Below are positions 35,616 to 48,475 of a stretch of 64,000 bases of DNA, in pieces. The notes beneath the pieces are model-generated. The model saw nothing but the letters and a program-made list of their open reading frames with translations. It ran no database searches and was not told the origin of the DNA. Every line of letters begins with the position of its first letter. Positions within the stretch are counted from its first letter, which is position 1. Made by a program: the position numbers and the translations under genes. Source of the stretch: Luscinia megarhynchos. Its lineage: Eukaryota > Chordata > Aves > Passeriformes > Turdidae. The stretch is taken from positions 60,121,352 to 60,185,351 of the forward strand of contig JAPFBE010000003.1 in assembly GCA_034336665.1 (NCBI GenBank), given 5' to 3'.

Positions 35616-38600
35616 CAGGAATGGAGCCACTGATTTTCCTTTCACCCAGAGAGACTTGCCAAGTGGAAGAGCTGCTCTGTGCTCAGAATGAGCTGAAATG
35701 CCCCCAGCTCCCAAGCACTGCACCTGTTTGCAGGACCTCAGAGCTCAAGTGCAGGCAGCAGAGACCTAATCAGAGCAGTGTGGGGGTGAAGCATCCCTTG
35801 GCTGACGAGTCACTGGGGGCTCAGGTCTGTTTCCTGAGCACAGCCTGTTGCTGTTTGGGGTTTGTGAGTATCAGAGATCAGGGGCAGTGTGTCCAGCACA
35901 GCCTGCTGGCAGACCTGCCTCTCAGGGCATCCAGGGGGGCCATGTGGGATACCCCATGCTCACACATGGCACATGAGGTGGCTGTACCCCTCCAAATTGC
36001 CCCTATGTACAGAAAGGCCAGAGAGCTCCTCCAGGGGCAATGTCAGCTCTGCCCTCTGCCCTCAGAACAGAAAGGAGTGCACCAGTGATCATTTCTTCTA
36101 GTATTTACTCAACGTGAACAATGGGCTCTTTCAGCAGCACGGAGTGCTCTGGAAATTTTGATCTGTTCAGACAGAACTAGGAGAGTGACATGGTAATTGG
36201 GCTGGTTTTTGTTGGCAAGGCTCTCAGAGGCACGACACACAGGAACAGCATTGACAGAAAATGCCTTAGAGTTGACCAAAAGACTGCACATGGGTTTTGA
36301 TGATCTTTTTTTAAATATTCATAGCTAAAGTACAAAGCAAGCAAAGTGAGAATGAGATCTAAGGTGAAACAACACAAAGCCTGACACATCTGTAAGATGT
36401 CACTAGCAATAGTAAAATGCTTTGCTTCACCCTGTAAACCATGTGTGTGTTACAACCAGGGGGATAAATAAGAGAGCTTCTCTGCTGTCATGCTTTCATG
36501 TTCAAGGCACTTTACAAGGAAGAGCTAAATTCTCTTGACAGCTTGCATCAGAAAGTCAGCATCCCAAACTCATTGAGAGCCTGAGGAAATGATCACTTAC
36601 CCTATGTCTAAAATAAAATTAGGATCAGAGGGAAGGTATGGAAGTAGATATTTCCACCTTTCATTTCAGCTCTCAGCTGACCCAGTGCTGACAGGGAGAA
36701 TGCAGGGCTGGTGGTTTGCACAACATTGTATGTTGTGAGGGCTACACTGAGGCACACTGGCAGCACACTGAGAGTGTCCCTGGAAGGACAATTAGTCCAA
36801 ACAGGTGATGACATAGGTGTGTCACTCAAGCCATTTATCTGCCTGAAAAAAACCTGGAGTTTTTCATTACTGGTTTTCACACTGCTGACCACCCTGGGCA
36901 CAATTCAATGCTGAGATATCACCACCTCTCCCTCCAGATACTTCACTGCCTCAGAAACTGAGAAAACTTCATTTTTATTCCTTATCCAGTTATTAAGGTC
37001 AGGAGATGGTTCAAGAGCACTCAAATATGCAAGAGTGACTAGGTGGGATTCACATCCAGGCTTAATGCCCTGGAGAACAGTGGATGAGTGTGTGGTGAGG
37101 CCAGCCTGCACTGGCATGAACAAGGCTGGCTTTTCAAAATCACAAATATGTTTGGAATGGTAGAAAGTGGCAGCAGAAACTTTTGGTTTTATCAAATAAA
37201 GATTTGGGAATATAGCATGCTTTTTACTAAAAAACCCATGCAGATTATTTTGAGCTCAGACACTTTACCAGATCTTCTAACCCAAAAGCAAAGGATGGAA
37301 AGGGCTGACATTTAGTGCAGGTACATGCCACTATCTTACAGAAAGGATGCTGGCATGGGGTCTTCAGGGTCCTTCGTGCAAAATCTTCATGGCAGCAGTT
37401 TATACCATGCTCTTCCCCTGGCTTTCAAGCCATCACTGGATGGTGATCTCTTGCACCCCAGCTCAGAGCATGGAGAATATTGTATGAGTGTGTCTGGGAT
37501 CACACACTCCTTCCCACTGGATCCTTTCTAGAACCAGACAATCTCCAAGAAGAAGGACAGCAAAGCCAGCTGAGCAGCCTGGTATAATATTTAATTCTTT
37601 GTAGAGTGAAACATCTTTGAGAAACTGAGTGGTCTGAAGCTGTGGACAAAGCACACAGCTGGCAGGTTAGTTCAAACCCCTCTTACAGAGCAGGGGTTAC
37701 TTGTCTCTTGGCAGGGAGTGGAACACACTCAGCATTATTTCTGCCTTTGTAATCTTGTGAATGACATCTCAGTCCTTTTGAGAGTCCAGCTCAGAAATCT
37801 GTGTAGCTGCTATAAAAAATTCTGATGTAAGCTCTTGCAGCATTTCCAATTCAGATGGGTGTGTAAACACATCTGATGATATTCACTGAATTTGATCCTA
37901 ATGTATTGGCATTTGAATGCATAATTTTCAGGGAAAAAAAAAGACTTGGCAGAAGAACTTTACAAAACTTTAAGGAAAATACTGCATAAGGAAAGCAAAG
38001 GTACACTCACTACCAAGTCAATTCTCCATGCTTCCTGGATTAAGCAGGCTTTGCCTGCTGATCAGTCCTGTGCTGCACTTCTCTCTAGTAATTCAATTTC
38101 TAATCAGCTTTTAGACCTTAAAACGTTCATCAAAGGCCACTTGCAGTGACCATAGCCCCAGTTCTGCAGAAGTTCAGATTGGACATTTCAGTCACCCCTC
38201 CTGAAAACTGTTTGCACTGGGTAGCACCATTAAATTCCCATCTGATGGCAGGCCAATCACAAACAGCCCATGATAAAATATTTTCTCTTTTGAGGACATT
38301 TTTCTGATTTCCTGTACAGGATACTGGAGCTCAAATAAAGAAAGGATGCTCCCTGGGGAGTTGCCATAGTAACCTGTGATGTGTTTTTGTTGTCCAAGAT
38401 TAAATATAAGCAAGGGAGCAATTACAGAGAAGGATTTTATACCTGAGTTTATGATTTTCATATAACACCAAAGCAGAGCTCTACCTCCAAGTTCCTAAAG
38501 CAATAGTAGTCACCTTGAGGGTGATGTCAGCTTGGTAATTTTCGCTGAAAAAGAAATTAAATGCTGTATTTATTATTTAAGAACCTTGATTAGAAAAAAA

Positions 38601-41600
38601 AATCACTTCTGGAAGATGCAGCAAGTAAGAAAAATTCATTAGAAATGTAAAGACGTGGAAGTGGAAATGGCTGCTACGAGTAATATCTAAACCTGCAATG
38701 TGTGAATGCCTTATATATTCTATTTTCTTCTTAGGTGTGTACAGGGTACAGCTATAGTCTGCTCTTAAACTTATACTCAAAGAAGAACTTTCATGTTGTG
38801 CTCAGAAAATAACCTCAAGTCTCATAGTGCATACAAAGAAGTGATTTTTGAACATATCAATGTCAGTACAGAAACAAACAGAATTTGAAGATTCGGAATA
38901 AAGGCAAAATTTGTTTTAAGAGGAAGTGATGGAGAAAGAATCCATCCAAACTGTTCTCAGTTATGAGCATCAAAGGGAGATTGGGAAGTCTGGGTTCAGG
39001 AAAGGGCATGGGAGCCGAGCTAGCAGAAAGGTCATTTCCATGAGAAATAACCCAGAAGAGCAATGCTGGGAAAAGTCAAAACCAGTCTAGTGAGGACAGT
39101 GGGGAAGGAGTGCAGAAGTCAGCTGTGCAAGGAGGATGAGCAGAGTTTCACAGCCACTGCTTCTGGGGCAAGGTCCCTGCCAGGGCTCACATCAGCCTCA
39201 GTCCCCTGATCCCTGCTGTGATCCCACTGCCCCTGGACACCCAGCAGCAGAGAGACCTCAGACCAGACTGCTTCTGCTCCAGGGAGAGGAAGGAACGCTG
39301 CTGGCCTGGCTGACAAGGTGAGCATGTGCTGGGTAATGTGTGATGCTGCCTCCCAAACTGCCCTGCCTGCCTGGATTTGGTGTGGCTTCCCCACACCTTG
39401 CCCATCCACCCAGTTGCCCAGGGTTTCCTGGGATTATTCAGAAATGGGGGAGAAAAAATTATATGGAAGGCTTTGAGAATTTGAAGTGTCTCTCCAAAGC
39501 CTGGGTCAATGTCTCCCTGGCAGTGCAAAAGAGCTGACAGAGCCACTGTCAAGTTTAATTGTCCCCAAGATAGTGTCCTTCAAAGTTGTATGTATTACAC
39601 TTTTCTGTTTATCCTGAAAATGTGCAATCTAAACACTTTATCTGTGAGTGACTTTAAGAACTGTAGCTGCTTGTCCATGACAGGCACGTGGGTCTGGGCT
39701 GGATTCTGATGCTGGATGTGCTCTGCATCTTCTCTGGATAATCAGGGCTCCATTCCCTCCATGCCTGATTTGCCCTCTGCCCCTTCACTCCTCACCATGC
39801 CCACATTTTGGGGCTTTTAGGGGAAAAAATGGGACTGGGTACCCCAATGGAATGGGATGTGTTGGAAAGGATGAAAGGGAGGGAGCAATGCATGACTCTG
39901 GATGTAGTGTAAGTGGAAAAAAGAGATGTCCAAAACAGAGTTTCTGGGGAATACTTTTTTAGCAGAAAAATGATTGTATGAAAACACAAGTCTGACATGA
40001 GATAAAGCAGCAGATGATGTGGAAATTCAGCCCTGAAATTCAGACAGTGAACAGTTTGCAATAAAATCAAATACTATTGCAAACAGACTTATATTGCATT
40101 TGCCCTCTCCTAAATGAAGAAACTTTGGATTCCAAATGAAGCAGTAATTTCATGAGTGTTTGGACAAGCTTGGGAAGGGGGTGCAGGATAAATCTATGGA
40201 TGTTGGCTCTCAGAGGTAACTTGGAGGAGCCTGGGCTTGCAGTGTAGTTTGGTGGAAATGAAAGGGAAAGAGGAGAGCTGCAAGTTCTGAAAAGAAGAGG
40301 ACAGCACTAGGACAGGGGGTGCACAGTGTGATGGCAGAGCTGGAGGCTATGAGGGGCTTGTGTGTGCTGGTCACCCCTGCTTAATGCTTGGGGAAGGGAT
40401 ATGAGGGCAAGACTCATGAAGGTAAAACTCTCCTCACAGACAGAAAGGCAGAACTGGGCTGTCCAAGGGCAGCAGGGTAACTGGGAGACCTCAGCAGGGG
40501 GAGAGGAATACACCTGAGAGAAATTTGACAAGTTACTTTTTATTTTTTTTAAAACTAGAAAAAAGGCACATTTGTGCTGTCAGAAACTCTGTGAAGAAAC
40601 CCTGAGAATTCCAACAATTTGGTTCATCCTCAGATCAAATAACTTCATCATGAAAATCACATAAATTTAATTTCTGTTAAAGCTGCAGAAAACAAGTTTT
40701 CTTTGGCACAAAATAATAATTTTTGATTGTCTTGTTGGTCCTTTTTTTTTTCAGTGTAAAAAACTGAAATACTTCATTTGCCCCAGTTCACTCATGGTTA
40801 GAAGGTGATTTAAGCTGCAATATTTTGAGCAGAGGAGAGGAGGGGAGAGAGTGTTCAACAGATAAGTCTGAGGTTTCTATGTCTGAAATGAGAAACATTA
40901 GAGGTTTGGCCCTGCAGTATGGATTTTAGAGATGAGTTTTCTGATGATGTGAAAAAAAGGCAGATGGACTGTAGGAAAAAAGATAAGCAATCACTATTGC
41001 AGGGCTAGAAAGCAAGAAAAATAACAGAGCTATCAAAGGATATAAAGAGGAAGAGTGACAGGAGAAATGAGAATGAAAGGTGGAGAATTATCTATGGATT
41101 GTGACAGTTTTTGGGCCACGGTGATGGGAGCTTGTCAAAAAACCATGCAAAGAGCAGCAGAGCTGTCTCAGTCCTGATGTCCCAAAGCTTTGGTTTGGAG
41201 TTTCAAATGATCTGTGCATACTGGGGATTTTAAAAAGCAAAAATGTCACTGCATTTTTTTGGCATCCTGTTAACACAGGCTACTCAGCATCAGCAGGAAA
41301 AAACCAGCTCTCAAGGCCAGATTTTTTCCATGAACCTTTAAAAACACCTTATTTTGAAAAGTTTGTTTCAGCCTCATAACAATTTTTAATGTGTTTGTGC
41401 ATTTGGGAGCAGGCTATTCTGAGGCAGAAAATTGCATTTTACTCCCTTACAGGTCTGTAAAAATGAGGTAGAGAGATAAAGGAAAGTCCAGGTTTTTATA
41501 AGAGGAGCTTTTAGTGCAGCCATAGTGCTGTTTTATGTACCAATGCCAATATTCCCAGCATCTACCAACCAGGTATCTTGTGGTTTCCTTACCTTTCAGC

Positions 41601-41790
41601 ATCAGAGGGACAACATAGTTAACTATGAGAACTGTTTTATTTGCTTGTTCCTATCATTAATGCAGTTTAATTCTGATTTAGAATTTTGGCAGTAAATCCA
41701 CGCATTTGTGTTCCCTGTTCTTGCTTCTCCAGCCCCACTGTGTCACCCACTCCTTGACAGTGGTCAGTGGCCTCGTGTAGAAGCCCTGGA
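35616..41790. other. Gene-poor flank of CBY2; upstream CBY2 exons not found
   Basis: The 5' exons of CBY2 should lie on this side on the + strand and end with one base of a split codon. I could not identify them. A strong acceptor/donor pair at 39284-39318 fails because its frame in the required phase contains a stop. No repeat family is recognised. About 40820-41090 is purine-rich. Confidence 0.4.
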
Positions 41791-41808
41791 AGCAGCCTTT
41801 CCCCACAG
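41791..41808 (+). promoter_or_regulatory. Splice acceptor of the CBY2 exon
   Basis: A pyrimidine tract followed by CCCCACAG. The coding frame continues upstream of the ATG at 41835 through SRRA to this site. Human CBY2 also has an SRR motif just before the corresponding region, which supports an exon border here and not a gene start at 41835. Confidence 0.65.
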
Positions 41809-42810
41809 CCCTCCTTATTTGCTCAAGAAGAGCCATGTCTGCCTTAGAGCAGAGGAACCAGAGCATGGAGCACACAGAGCCTGAGATGGACTACATCCCC
41901 CCTCAGGTGAAACCAAGGGCTGAGATGTTTGTCTTTATCGATGGGAAATGGGTGAATGACATCTTCTCCCAGCCAGCCCCTTCCTTCCTACCAGAAACCC
42001 TTCAGCAAGAAGGCACAGAATGAGTGGAGCATCTGGGAGGAGAACAGAGCACTCTGGCAGGAAAACCAGGTTCTCTGGATCAAAAACAGGATGCTCTGGG
42101 AAGAAAACAAGGCCCTACAATATCTCCAGTCACAGAACAAATCTGCCCAGGTAATTTGCACTGATGCTATTCAGCAAAGCCTCAAGAACAAAAATAAGCC
42201 ATTTCCACTCTTCCAAGAGAGGAACAGAGGCTTTCAGGTCAGCCCAGGCAATAAAGCAATTCAGGAAAAGAATAAAATCTTTGAGGATTTCCAGCAGGAG
42301 AGTAAAGCATTCCCTGCTACCTGGAAAGTCCAAAAAGCCCTCACTGTCCACGAAGAGAGCAAAGATGCCAGCTCAGATCTTCAGAAGAACACTGACACCA
42401 TCACAGCTGTGGAAAAGGGTAACCCTGGCCCAGTCCCCCAGCAGAAACATGAATTTGAAAGGAAGAGCACTACCCCAACTCAGAATGAGACTGAGTGTGC
42501 CCCAAGCATGCCAGGAGAGCATGAAATCCTCCGGGCTCTCCAGGACGTACGGGAGCTCCTCCACACCTTCCTGAAAATGAACCATCCTCCTGGGGAGAAA
42601 CAGTGCTGCCACAGTCTCTGTGATGTGAACAGATCCTTCCAAGAGGATTACAATAAACTGAAGCTGCAGCTGAATGCTGTGAAGAACACTGTGTCAGACA
42701 TCACAGCTCAATTGGATATGCTGGAGAAGGAGATCATTGCCATCACTTCCCCCATGTACCAAGAAGCAGGGCAGAAGCAGGCAACTGGGCATCAGCTTGG
42801 AGATATGTAG
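41809..42810 (+). CDS. CBY2: CBY2 (SPERT) large last coding exon, frameshifted
   Basis: This encodes most of the spermatid-associated Chibby-family protein. Counting from the Met at 41835, residues 17-22 (EMDYIP) and 30-41 (EMFVFIDGKWVN) match the Chibby/SPERT signature. Repeated ENRALW/ENQVLW/KNRMLW/ENKAL units at about 42043-42120 form the leucine-zipper coiled coil. The end (KLKLQLNAVKNTVSDITAQLD near 42655-42717) matches the family's C-terminal coil. Human CBY2 is 448 residues; this exon alone would give about 330. The signature is in one frame, which stops at 42021-42023. The coiled coil and C-terminus are in the next frame, open from before 41956 to TAG at 42810. A one-base shift between about 41959 and 42020 is needed. 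It may be a sequencing indel or a true lesion. Chibby proteins act at basal bodies and in sperm; this paralogue is a spermatid protein. Confidence 0.9.
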
Positions 42811-42874
42811 AGCTTGGGGATAAGAACTCATAGTTAAAATCCCAGAAAGCTTCTCTCCTTTTTTCAGAACACCT

Positions 42875-42880
42875 AATAAA
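42875..42880 (+). terminator. Polyadenylation signal AATAAA of CBY2
   Basis: A canonical hexamer 65 bases after the CBY2 stop codon, with a T/G-rich stretch about 35 bases further on (near 42913-42940). The 3' UTR would be short, roughly 85-100 bases. Confidence 0.75.
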
Positions 42881-42899
42881 ATCCCAATAGAGCCTGAAG

Positions 42900-45105
42900 A
42901 CATCTGGGGAACACTCTGTTTTTCTGAAACTTTCTTGCACTACTTAGATATATTTAACCTTCTGGTTATATGGTGTAGGTGACTGTCATGAATTTGCCTC
43001 ATGTAGAAATCATGTTTTTCTGCATTTTTTTCAAAGTTTCTGGTAATAAGGTCTAGATTTTCAGAAGGCAATTGCTTGAGGATCTCAACTCTGATTACAG
43101 TGTGCCAGTTTGTAGCCCAAGGACACACTCACAGTCTCTGCTAAAAAAGCAGTGATTAACAGAGGAGGATCCCTCCTCCCAGGCATCATGGTGGGGGCCA
43201 CAGGGGAGAATGGAGCAGGCAGCAGGACTTCTCCTGCACAGAGCAGTGAGGTCCCTCTTGATTTCTTGGACAGTCAGGCAAAGCAGGTTTTTAGCTGCCC
43301 TCAGAACAAGAAAGTAGGTTGCCAAAAGCAATGTTTTGATGGCTGCTCCATGGCTTAAGCCAGTATTTAGAAGGGTATCTGCTCCCACTACAATGGACAA
43401 GCCAGTCTCCAGCGATCTGCTGACACAGAAGATGAAAGCCTTTTGATCTGCTCAGGTTTGAAATTCTGGTCTAGTCTCAATTGTGTGCCCAGACTGGCTG
43501 GAAATGCATTTCCTCTGCCCTGGACAGTCTGGATGCAGTGCACTTTGTCACAATCTTTCAGGAAGAATATGGGAGCCCTTAAATAATCTGACAAGACAGA
43601 TGCAGGTAGATTTCTGCAGAGCAATTGTAGCAGCATTACTGTAAAGCAAAGGAGAGGTTACAGTGAGGTTTATCTGTTGCAACAGGACCCCAAAAGCAGG
43701 CTGTCACTCTAGTTTAAAAGTCTCTAAGTGATTTGGCACCAAATTACCTAAAGCATGAACTATCTTTCACCTTGTATTTCACTCAGACAACACCATGCCA
43801 ACTACAGGTGATGACTGCTTACTTCAGAGACTTGAAACAACAGGTGTTGTCTTCTGCTGTTCAGGCTTTGGGATGCTGAGGAAAATCTCACCCATGAAGT
43901 TAAATGGCTGTCTCTCACTGGTGTGGGTAGGGCTGCATCTGTGAAAACCAGGTGAGAAGAAGAGGAGCAATGTTCATTAATAGGTGGATGTGCAGACAGC
44001 AAGGTGCTCCTGCTTAATGGCTGGGTCACAGCTATTAATAGATAAATACCTCAGCACTGTGCTGGGGAACATGTTCATGTTCTGTGCCTTCAGACATGCT
44101 GCTCTTCTCTTCACCATCTCCCTCACCAGGTCTGAACAGAATGTTTGGTAAGAGGGGGAAACAGGACTATGAAGAGCCCTAATGCAGAGGTTCAGAGGAG
44201 GGTAGCAGTAGTAAAAAGCTCTGATCATGCATTCATATCTTAACAAACTAATTTGAGTCCCATTAAAAGAAATGAACCACTCTTTTGCCAGTGGTCGGAA
44301 TACTTACTCCTGCCATGAGCAAGAAAGACACTTGGGAGTGCATCTTTCCACCAGGTGTTTGGGAGGGGTCATCCCATCTAATGTCAGGTGTCCATCCAGG
44401 ACAGGACATCCAGATCTCAGCTTGTCTCCCTGGGTGTCCTTTCTATCCTGTAGGAAGGAATGGGCACGTTCAGGCTGTCATCAATCTGCCTCCTATTATA
44501 CTAAAAGTAGGCTGTGTCACCAGCTGGAGTCCCTTGTTTCTCTCTGTTGCCTCTATAATTACTTTGAGGACAATTAACTCCAACTTAGACATTTGGTTTG
44601 GAGCTCTTTGAGTGAGAAACTTGGCAGTTCCAGGCAGAGGAGATGCTTCATCAAGTGGTGAAGTGGCACAAGCTTGGGAGTGTGTCCCAGTCCCTGGCTT
44701 TGCTTTCTGTGAGATGCCTTCATTAAGCAGCTGACTCAGATCTCTCTATTGTGTGGAGAAATTATTACTTTGTGAATAAAACTGAGTTAGTTTGGGCAGA
44801 GCTTAAATATCATGCACACATGTAGGATCCTGAGGGGAGCACACTACTTCTCCTGAATGCTAATGATGCTTCTGGAAGGAATTAGGTTTTGTGAGTCCTT
44901 TGCACTTTGATCACTTCTTTGGATCTTTGATCTTCCCAGTTTTAAAAAAGTCTATACCTGGTATATATTTTTTGGCATCTCTCACAGAGAAATTGAATTT
45001 CTCATTCCTTCAAGTTTTCTCAAGTTTATCAAGTGAGATGGCAATATCCATAAAAAACTGCTCAGCACTTAGTCTTGCAGAGGACTCTGTGCTGTTCAAA
45101 CTCTC
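42900..45105. other. Downstream flank of CBY2, nothing recognised
   Basis: No gene or repeat family is supported. Open frames at 43095-43400 (-) and 44272-44611 (+) show no motif. Confidence 0.45.
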
Positions 45106-45727
45106 TGTCCTGGTTTAGGGCAAATTTGGGAGGAAACCTCCAAAGGGGTAACTCTAGAAAGGAAATTCGAGCAGCTCCTCCCCCAGCTGGTTTTGGGAGA
45201 CTTAAATCTTCTTTGAGAGAAGTGGAAAAAACTGTTTATTTAACAAGCAAAGTACTCACAAACATGGAAAATATGAATAATATTAAACAATAAAGCCTTT
45301 CTCTGTTCTGAAGAGATGGCAAGTTCAGAAAGTCTCTCATGGGGGGTAGTTCAGCTCAGTCAGTCTCTTATCAATCCCTCCTGCACTGGAAAATACCATG
45401 TCCCAGGCTCCAGTGGGCCACAGGTGTGAGCTCCCAGTGTTCTTCTGGGTTTTCAGTCCAGAGCAGGGCTGATCAGTTCCAAGAAAATTGAAAGTCACAG
45501 TCCAGGGAACTTCTCTGTCTCAGCTAACTAAAAACTAACTGCAAACAGAATTCTCTCTCCCTGTCCTGCAGCCAACACAGCCCATGAGAAGGAGCGCAGG
45601 GGAGCAAGTGCAGTCTCTGAAAACAAACTGTGTGTTTGGAACCAGTCTTAGAGGTGCAGAACTTAATATCCAGCATAGACAGAACAGACAATTGGGGATA
45701 CAAGCATCATAAAGTCACCCCAGGACA
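45106..45727 (+). mobile_element. Solo LTR of an endogenous retrovirus
   Basis: The 622-bp block begins TGTCCTGGTTTAGGGC and ends CCCCAGGACA, with a perfect 8-bp terminal inverted repeat (TGTCCTGG/CCAGGACA) and the usual TG...CA ends. An AATAAA at 45289-45294 in the + orientation fits a U3-R-U5 layout. LTRs with this start are common in songbird genomes. No gag, pol or env sequence lies on either side, so it is a solo LTR, the usual product of LTR-LTR recombination. The flanks (CTCTC and CTCAT) do not form a clear target-site duplication. It sits 2.3 kb downstream of CBY2 in the same orientation. Confidence 0.85.
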
Positions 45728-47320
45728 CTCATAATCCCAGAAGGCCCCAGATCTCCAGTCTGTGCTTTTGGTTACAAACCAGAGTGAGTTGGTGACAACA
45801 ATGGAGATCATCCCTGGGAGGTGCTGGAAAGGCAGATAATCATGAGTATTGCTCAATCTGTTAACTGAGCTAAGGGCACAGATGGTGAGATCTGACTGAG
45901 GGACCTGCAGAGTGCCACAGGACTGCATGGGGAGTGCTAAGCACTGCCCATGTTCTGCACAGTTCCATGTCCCCAGCCAGTGCCATCTCCCAGCTCAGTG
46001 GGGGCCATCCTACAGGTCTCCATCTCCAGAGTGTGTGCAGGTGAGAGTGGTTGGACTGACAGCTCTTGCACACTGTTTCATGTACAAATGGAAGAAAAGT
46101 GCAACAGCAGGCATTTACAGGAAGAACTTATTAATTATCATAAAATTTAGGCAGGTTTGGGAAAAAATGTAGTAAGTTTAATAAATTTTTTCTAGTCTGC
46201 TCACTGGTTTACAAGTCCCTGGAAATTGGTAGCTATTCTGGCTTGAAATGAATGGATATCTTTCTTATAGTGCATAGTTTAGCTTTTGCAGAGAGACAAA
46301 TTTTCTGTCTCTCTCCTTATTGTTGCTGATTAGGTCCTTATTTTTTACTACTCATTTACCAGTACTATTTTTGGAAAGTTGGATTTTTGGCAAGGTAACC
46401 ATCAGCTTCTTACTTCCCTGTAAATTTGATTATTGCCTCTAGCTGGGCTCTGTGGAAATGCAGACTTTCCTGTTCTCATTTCTTACTAGACAGTCTAATA
46501 CATCTGGGTTTGTATTGTCTTCATAGAACACTTGCCCTGGCCTTTTGTGCTCATCTCATCAGCCCCACCACATCCTCTCATCCCTAAATCGCAATTTCAG
46601 AATTTTTTTAAAGTGTTAGGAGCTTCTTTGAGCCCTGGCTTGCTCCTTTAAAACTCTGAAGACAGTTTTCCCAGAGTTTTGATTGTGATTTCATGAAGTT
46701 CAGGATGTACTACAAATGCTGTTGAGCTGCAAAAATCCATAGTGGAGCAGACTGTTCATTGGTGTCCTTAGCAGCCCAGTTTGTTCTTTCCCAGCCAGCC
46801 CCCAGCCAATTCCAGTTTAGCTCAGAATTAGATATAAATGTACATTTAAATGCAGGATACAGTGGAAGTCTTTCACTCAACCTTTGTGCTGAACCTGGAT
46901 TAGTCATCTTCTTTTTTTGACATCCAATTTAAACACAGACTACTCAAAATATTCCTGCAGTGAGGTGCAAAGAAGAGGAGGAGTAACTCCTCAGGTAAGT
47001 TTCATAAGGAAATTCTTTCTTGCAGTGGATGTTGGCTGGTTTTAAAGCAGAAAGCTTTAAAACTTTACCACATTTTCTAAAGTGGTGCTCATCTCACTTA
47101 AATGAAAGCAGTAACTGAGACCCAGGGCCTCCTAAGGTCACTTCTGCAGCTGGTGGAGGCAGGCAGGATTGCCAGAGGGTACAGGTCTTTCCCTGGTGAT
47201 TGCAGAGAGCCTGGAGTGGCCAAAATTAGGTGGGGAGAGTTGAGGCCTGAGAGATGGTCACATCACTTGATGAATGGCTGACAGAGAGCTTTGGATGGAG
47301 CTAAGGGAAAAAAAACAGGA
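45728..47320. other. Single-copy DNA between LTR and CR1
   Basis: No gene or repeat family is recognised. The CR1 5' limit is vague and may begin earlier than 47320. Confidence 0.4.
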
Positions 47321-47324
47321 GAGT

Positions 47325-48475
47325 TCATAACAATAAGGGGCAGGAAACTTAGGAGGAGCACTGGGATGTTATGAGGTTATACAGGGAGAAAATTAAAAGG
47401 GTGAAATCCCAAATAAAACCTAATCTGGTTACTATTGTAAAAAAGTTTCTATAAATTCGTCAGGAAGAACAGGAGGGCTAAGGAGAATCTTGACCCTCAA
47501 GGGGATGTGGGTGGAAGCATTGTGGCAAAGGAAGGGGAAGAGGCTGAGGTACTTAAAGCCTTCATTGCCTTTCACAGTAAGATCAGCTGTTCTCAGGGCT
47601 CCCAGCCCTCTGGGGTGGAAGGCAGGAGCAGGGAGCAGAGTGAAGCCCCCATCCCATGAGGGTGGATGGTCAGTGACCTGCTTCACCACTTAGACACACT
47701 CAGGCATATGAGGCTGATTGGGCTCCACCCAAGGATGCTGAGGGAGCTGGTGGAAGCGCTCACCAAGGCACTCCCCAGCATTTACCAGCAGTCTTGAGCC
47801 AACTTTCTAACCTCCAGTCAACTGGAAGGGAGGATCTGGGGAACTACAGGTCTGTCAACCTGGCCCTGGTACTGGAAAAGGTCATGGAGCAGATCCTCTT
47901 GAGTGTCATCATGTGAAACATGCAGAGGATCTGGCCCAGCCAGGATGGGTTTGTGAAAAGCACATCCTGCTTGACCAGCCTGATCTCCTTCTGTGACAAG
48001 TGAGCTGCTTAATAACTGAGGGAAAGGCTGTTGTCTATGTTAACTTTAGTAAAGCCTTTGACACAGTTTTGCACAACATTCTCCAAGAGAAACTGGCTGT
48101 TCACAGCTTGGATGGGTGCTAGGTAATAAACTGGTTGGGTGGCCAGGCACAGAGAGCTGTGGTGGATGAGGTACATCCAGTTGGTGGCCAGGCACTAGGG
48201 ATGTCCCCAGGGCTCAGTGCTGGGGCTGGCCTGTTTAATATCTTCACTGATGGTCTGGATGTGGGGACAGAGTGCAGAGCAGTCAGTTTGCAATGATCCC
48301 AAACTGAGTGGGAGTGTTGATCTGCTGGAGGGCAGGAAGGCTCTGCCGAGGGTCTGAACAGGCTGCATCAATGGGCTGAGACAAATTGTGTGAGGCTCAA
48401 CAAGGAAAAATTCTGGGTCCCACACTTGGGTCAGAACAGCCCCATGCAGCCCTACAGCCATTCACTCAGCCTCAG
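47325..48475 (+). mobile_element. CR1 LINE, ORF2 pre-RT and RT fragment
   Basis: In the + orientation the sequence gives the CR1 segment before the reverse transcriptase (near 47490-47580), then NYRSVNLALVLEKVMEQI at about 47841-47895, a PSQDGFVKSTSCLTSL segment near 47936-47982, VNFSKAFDTVLHN near 48040-48078, and the PGLSAGAGLFNIFTDGLDV region near 48207-48260. The copy ends before the C-terminal part and the 3' tail. Several stops and frame changes mark it as dead. It overlaps, in element coordinates, the copy at 15985-17125 only in the RT core. Confidence 0.9.

Noticed and set aside
35621..36088. A 155-codon + strand frame
   Set aside because: Composition is Cys/Leu/Ser/Gln-rich without a domain, it overlaps another frame, and no exon borders or conserved motif are seen.
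39284..39318. Strong acceptor/donor pair upstream of CBY2 that could be a CBY2 5' exon
   Set aside because: In the phase needed by the CBY2 exon the frame contains TGA next to the donor.
41835..41837. ATG at 41835 as the true start of CBY2
   Set aside because: The frame continues upstream to a good splice acceptor with a family-like SRR stretch, so the gene probably starts in an upstream exon.
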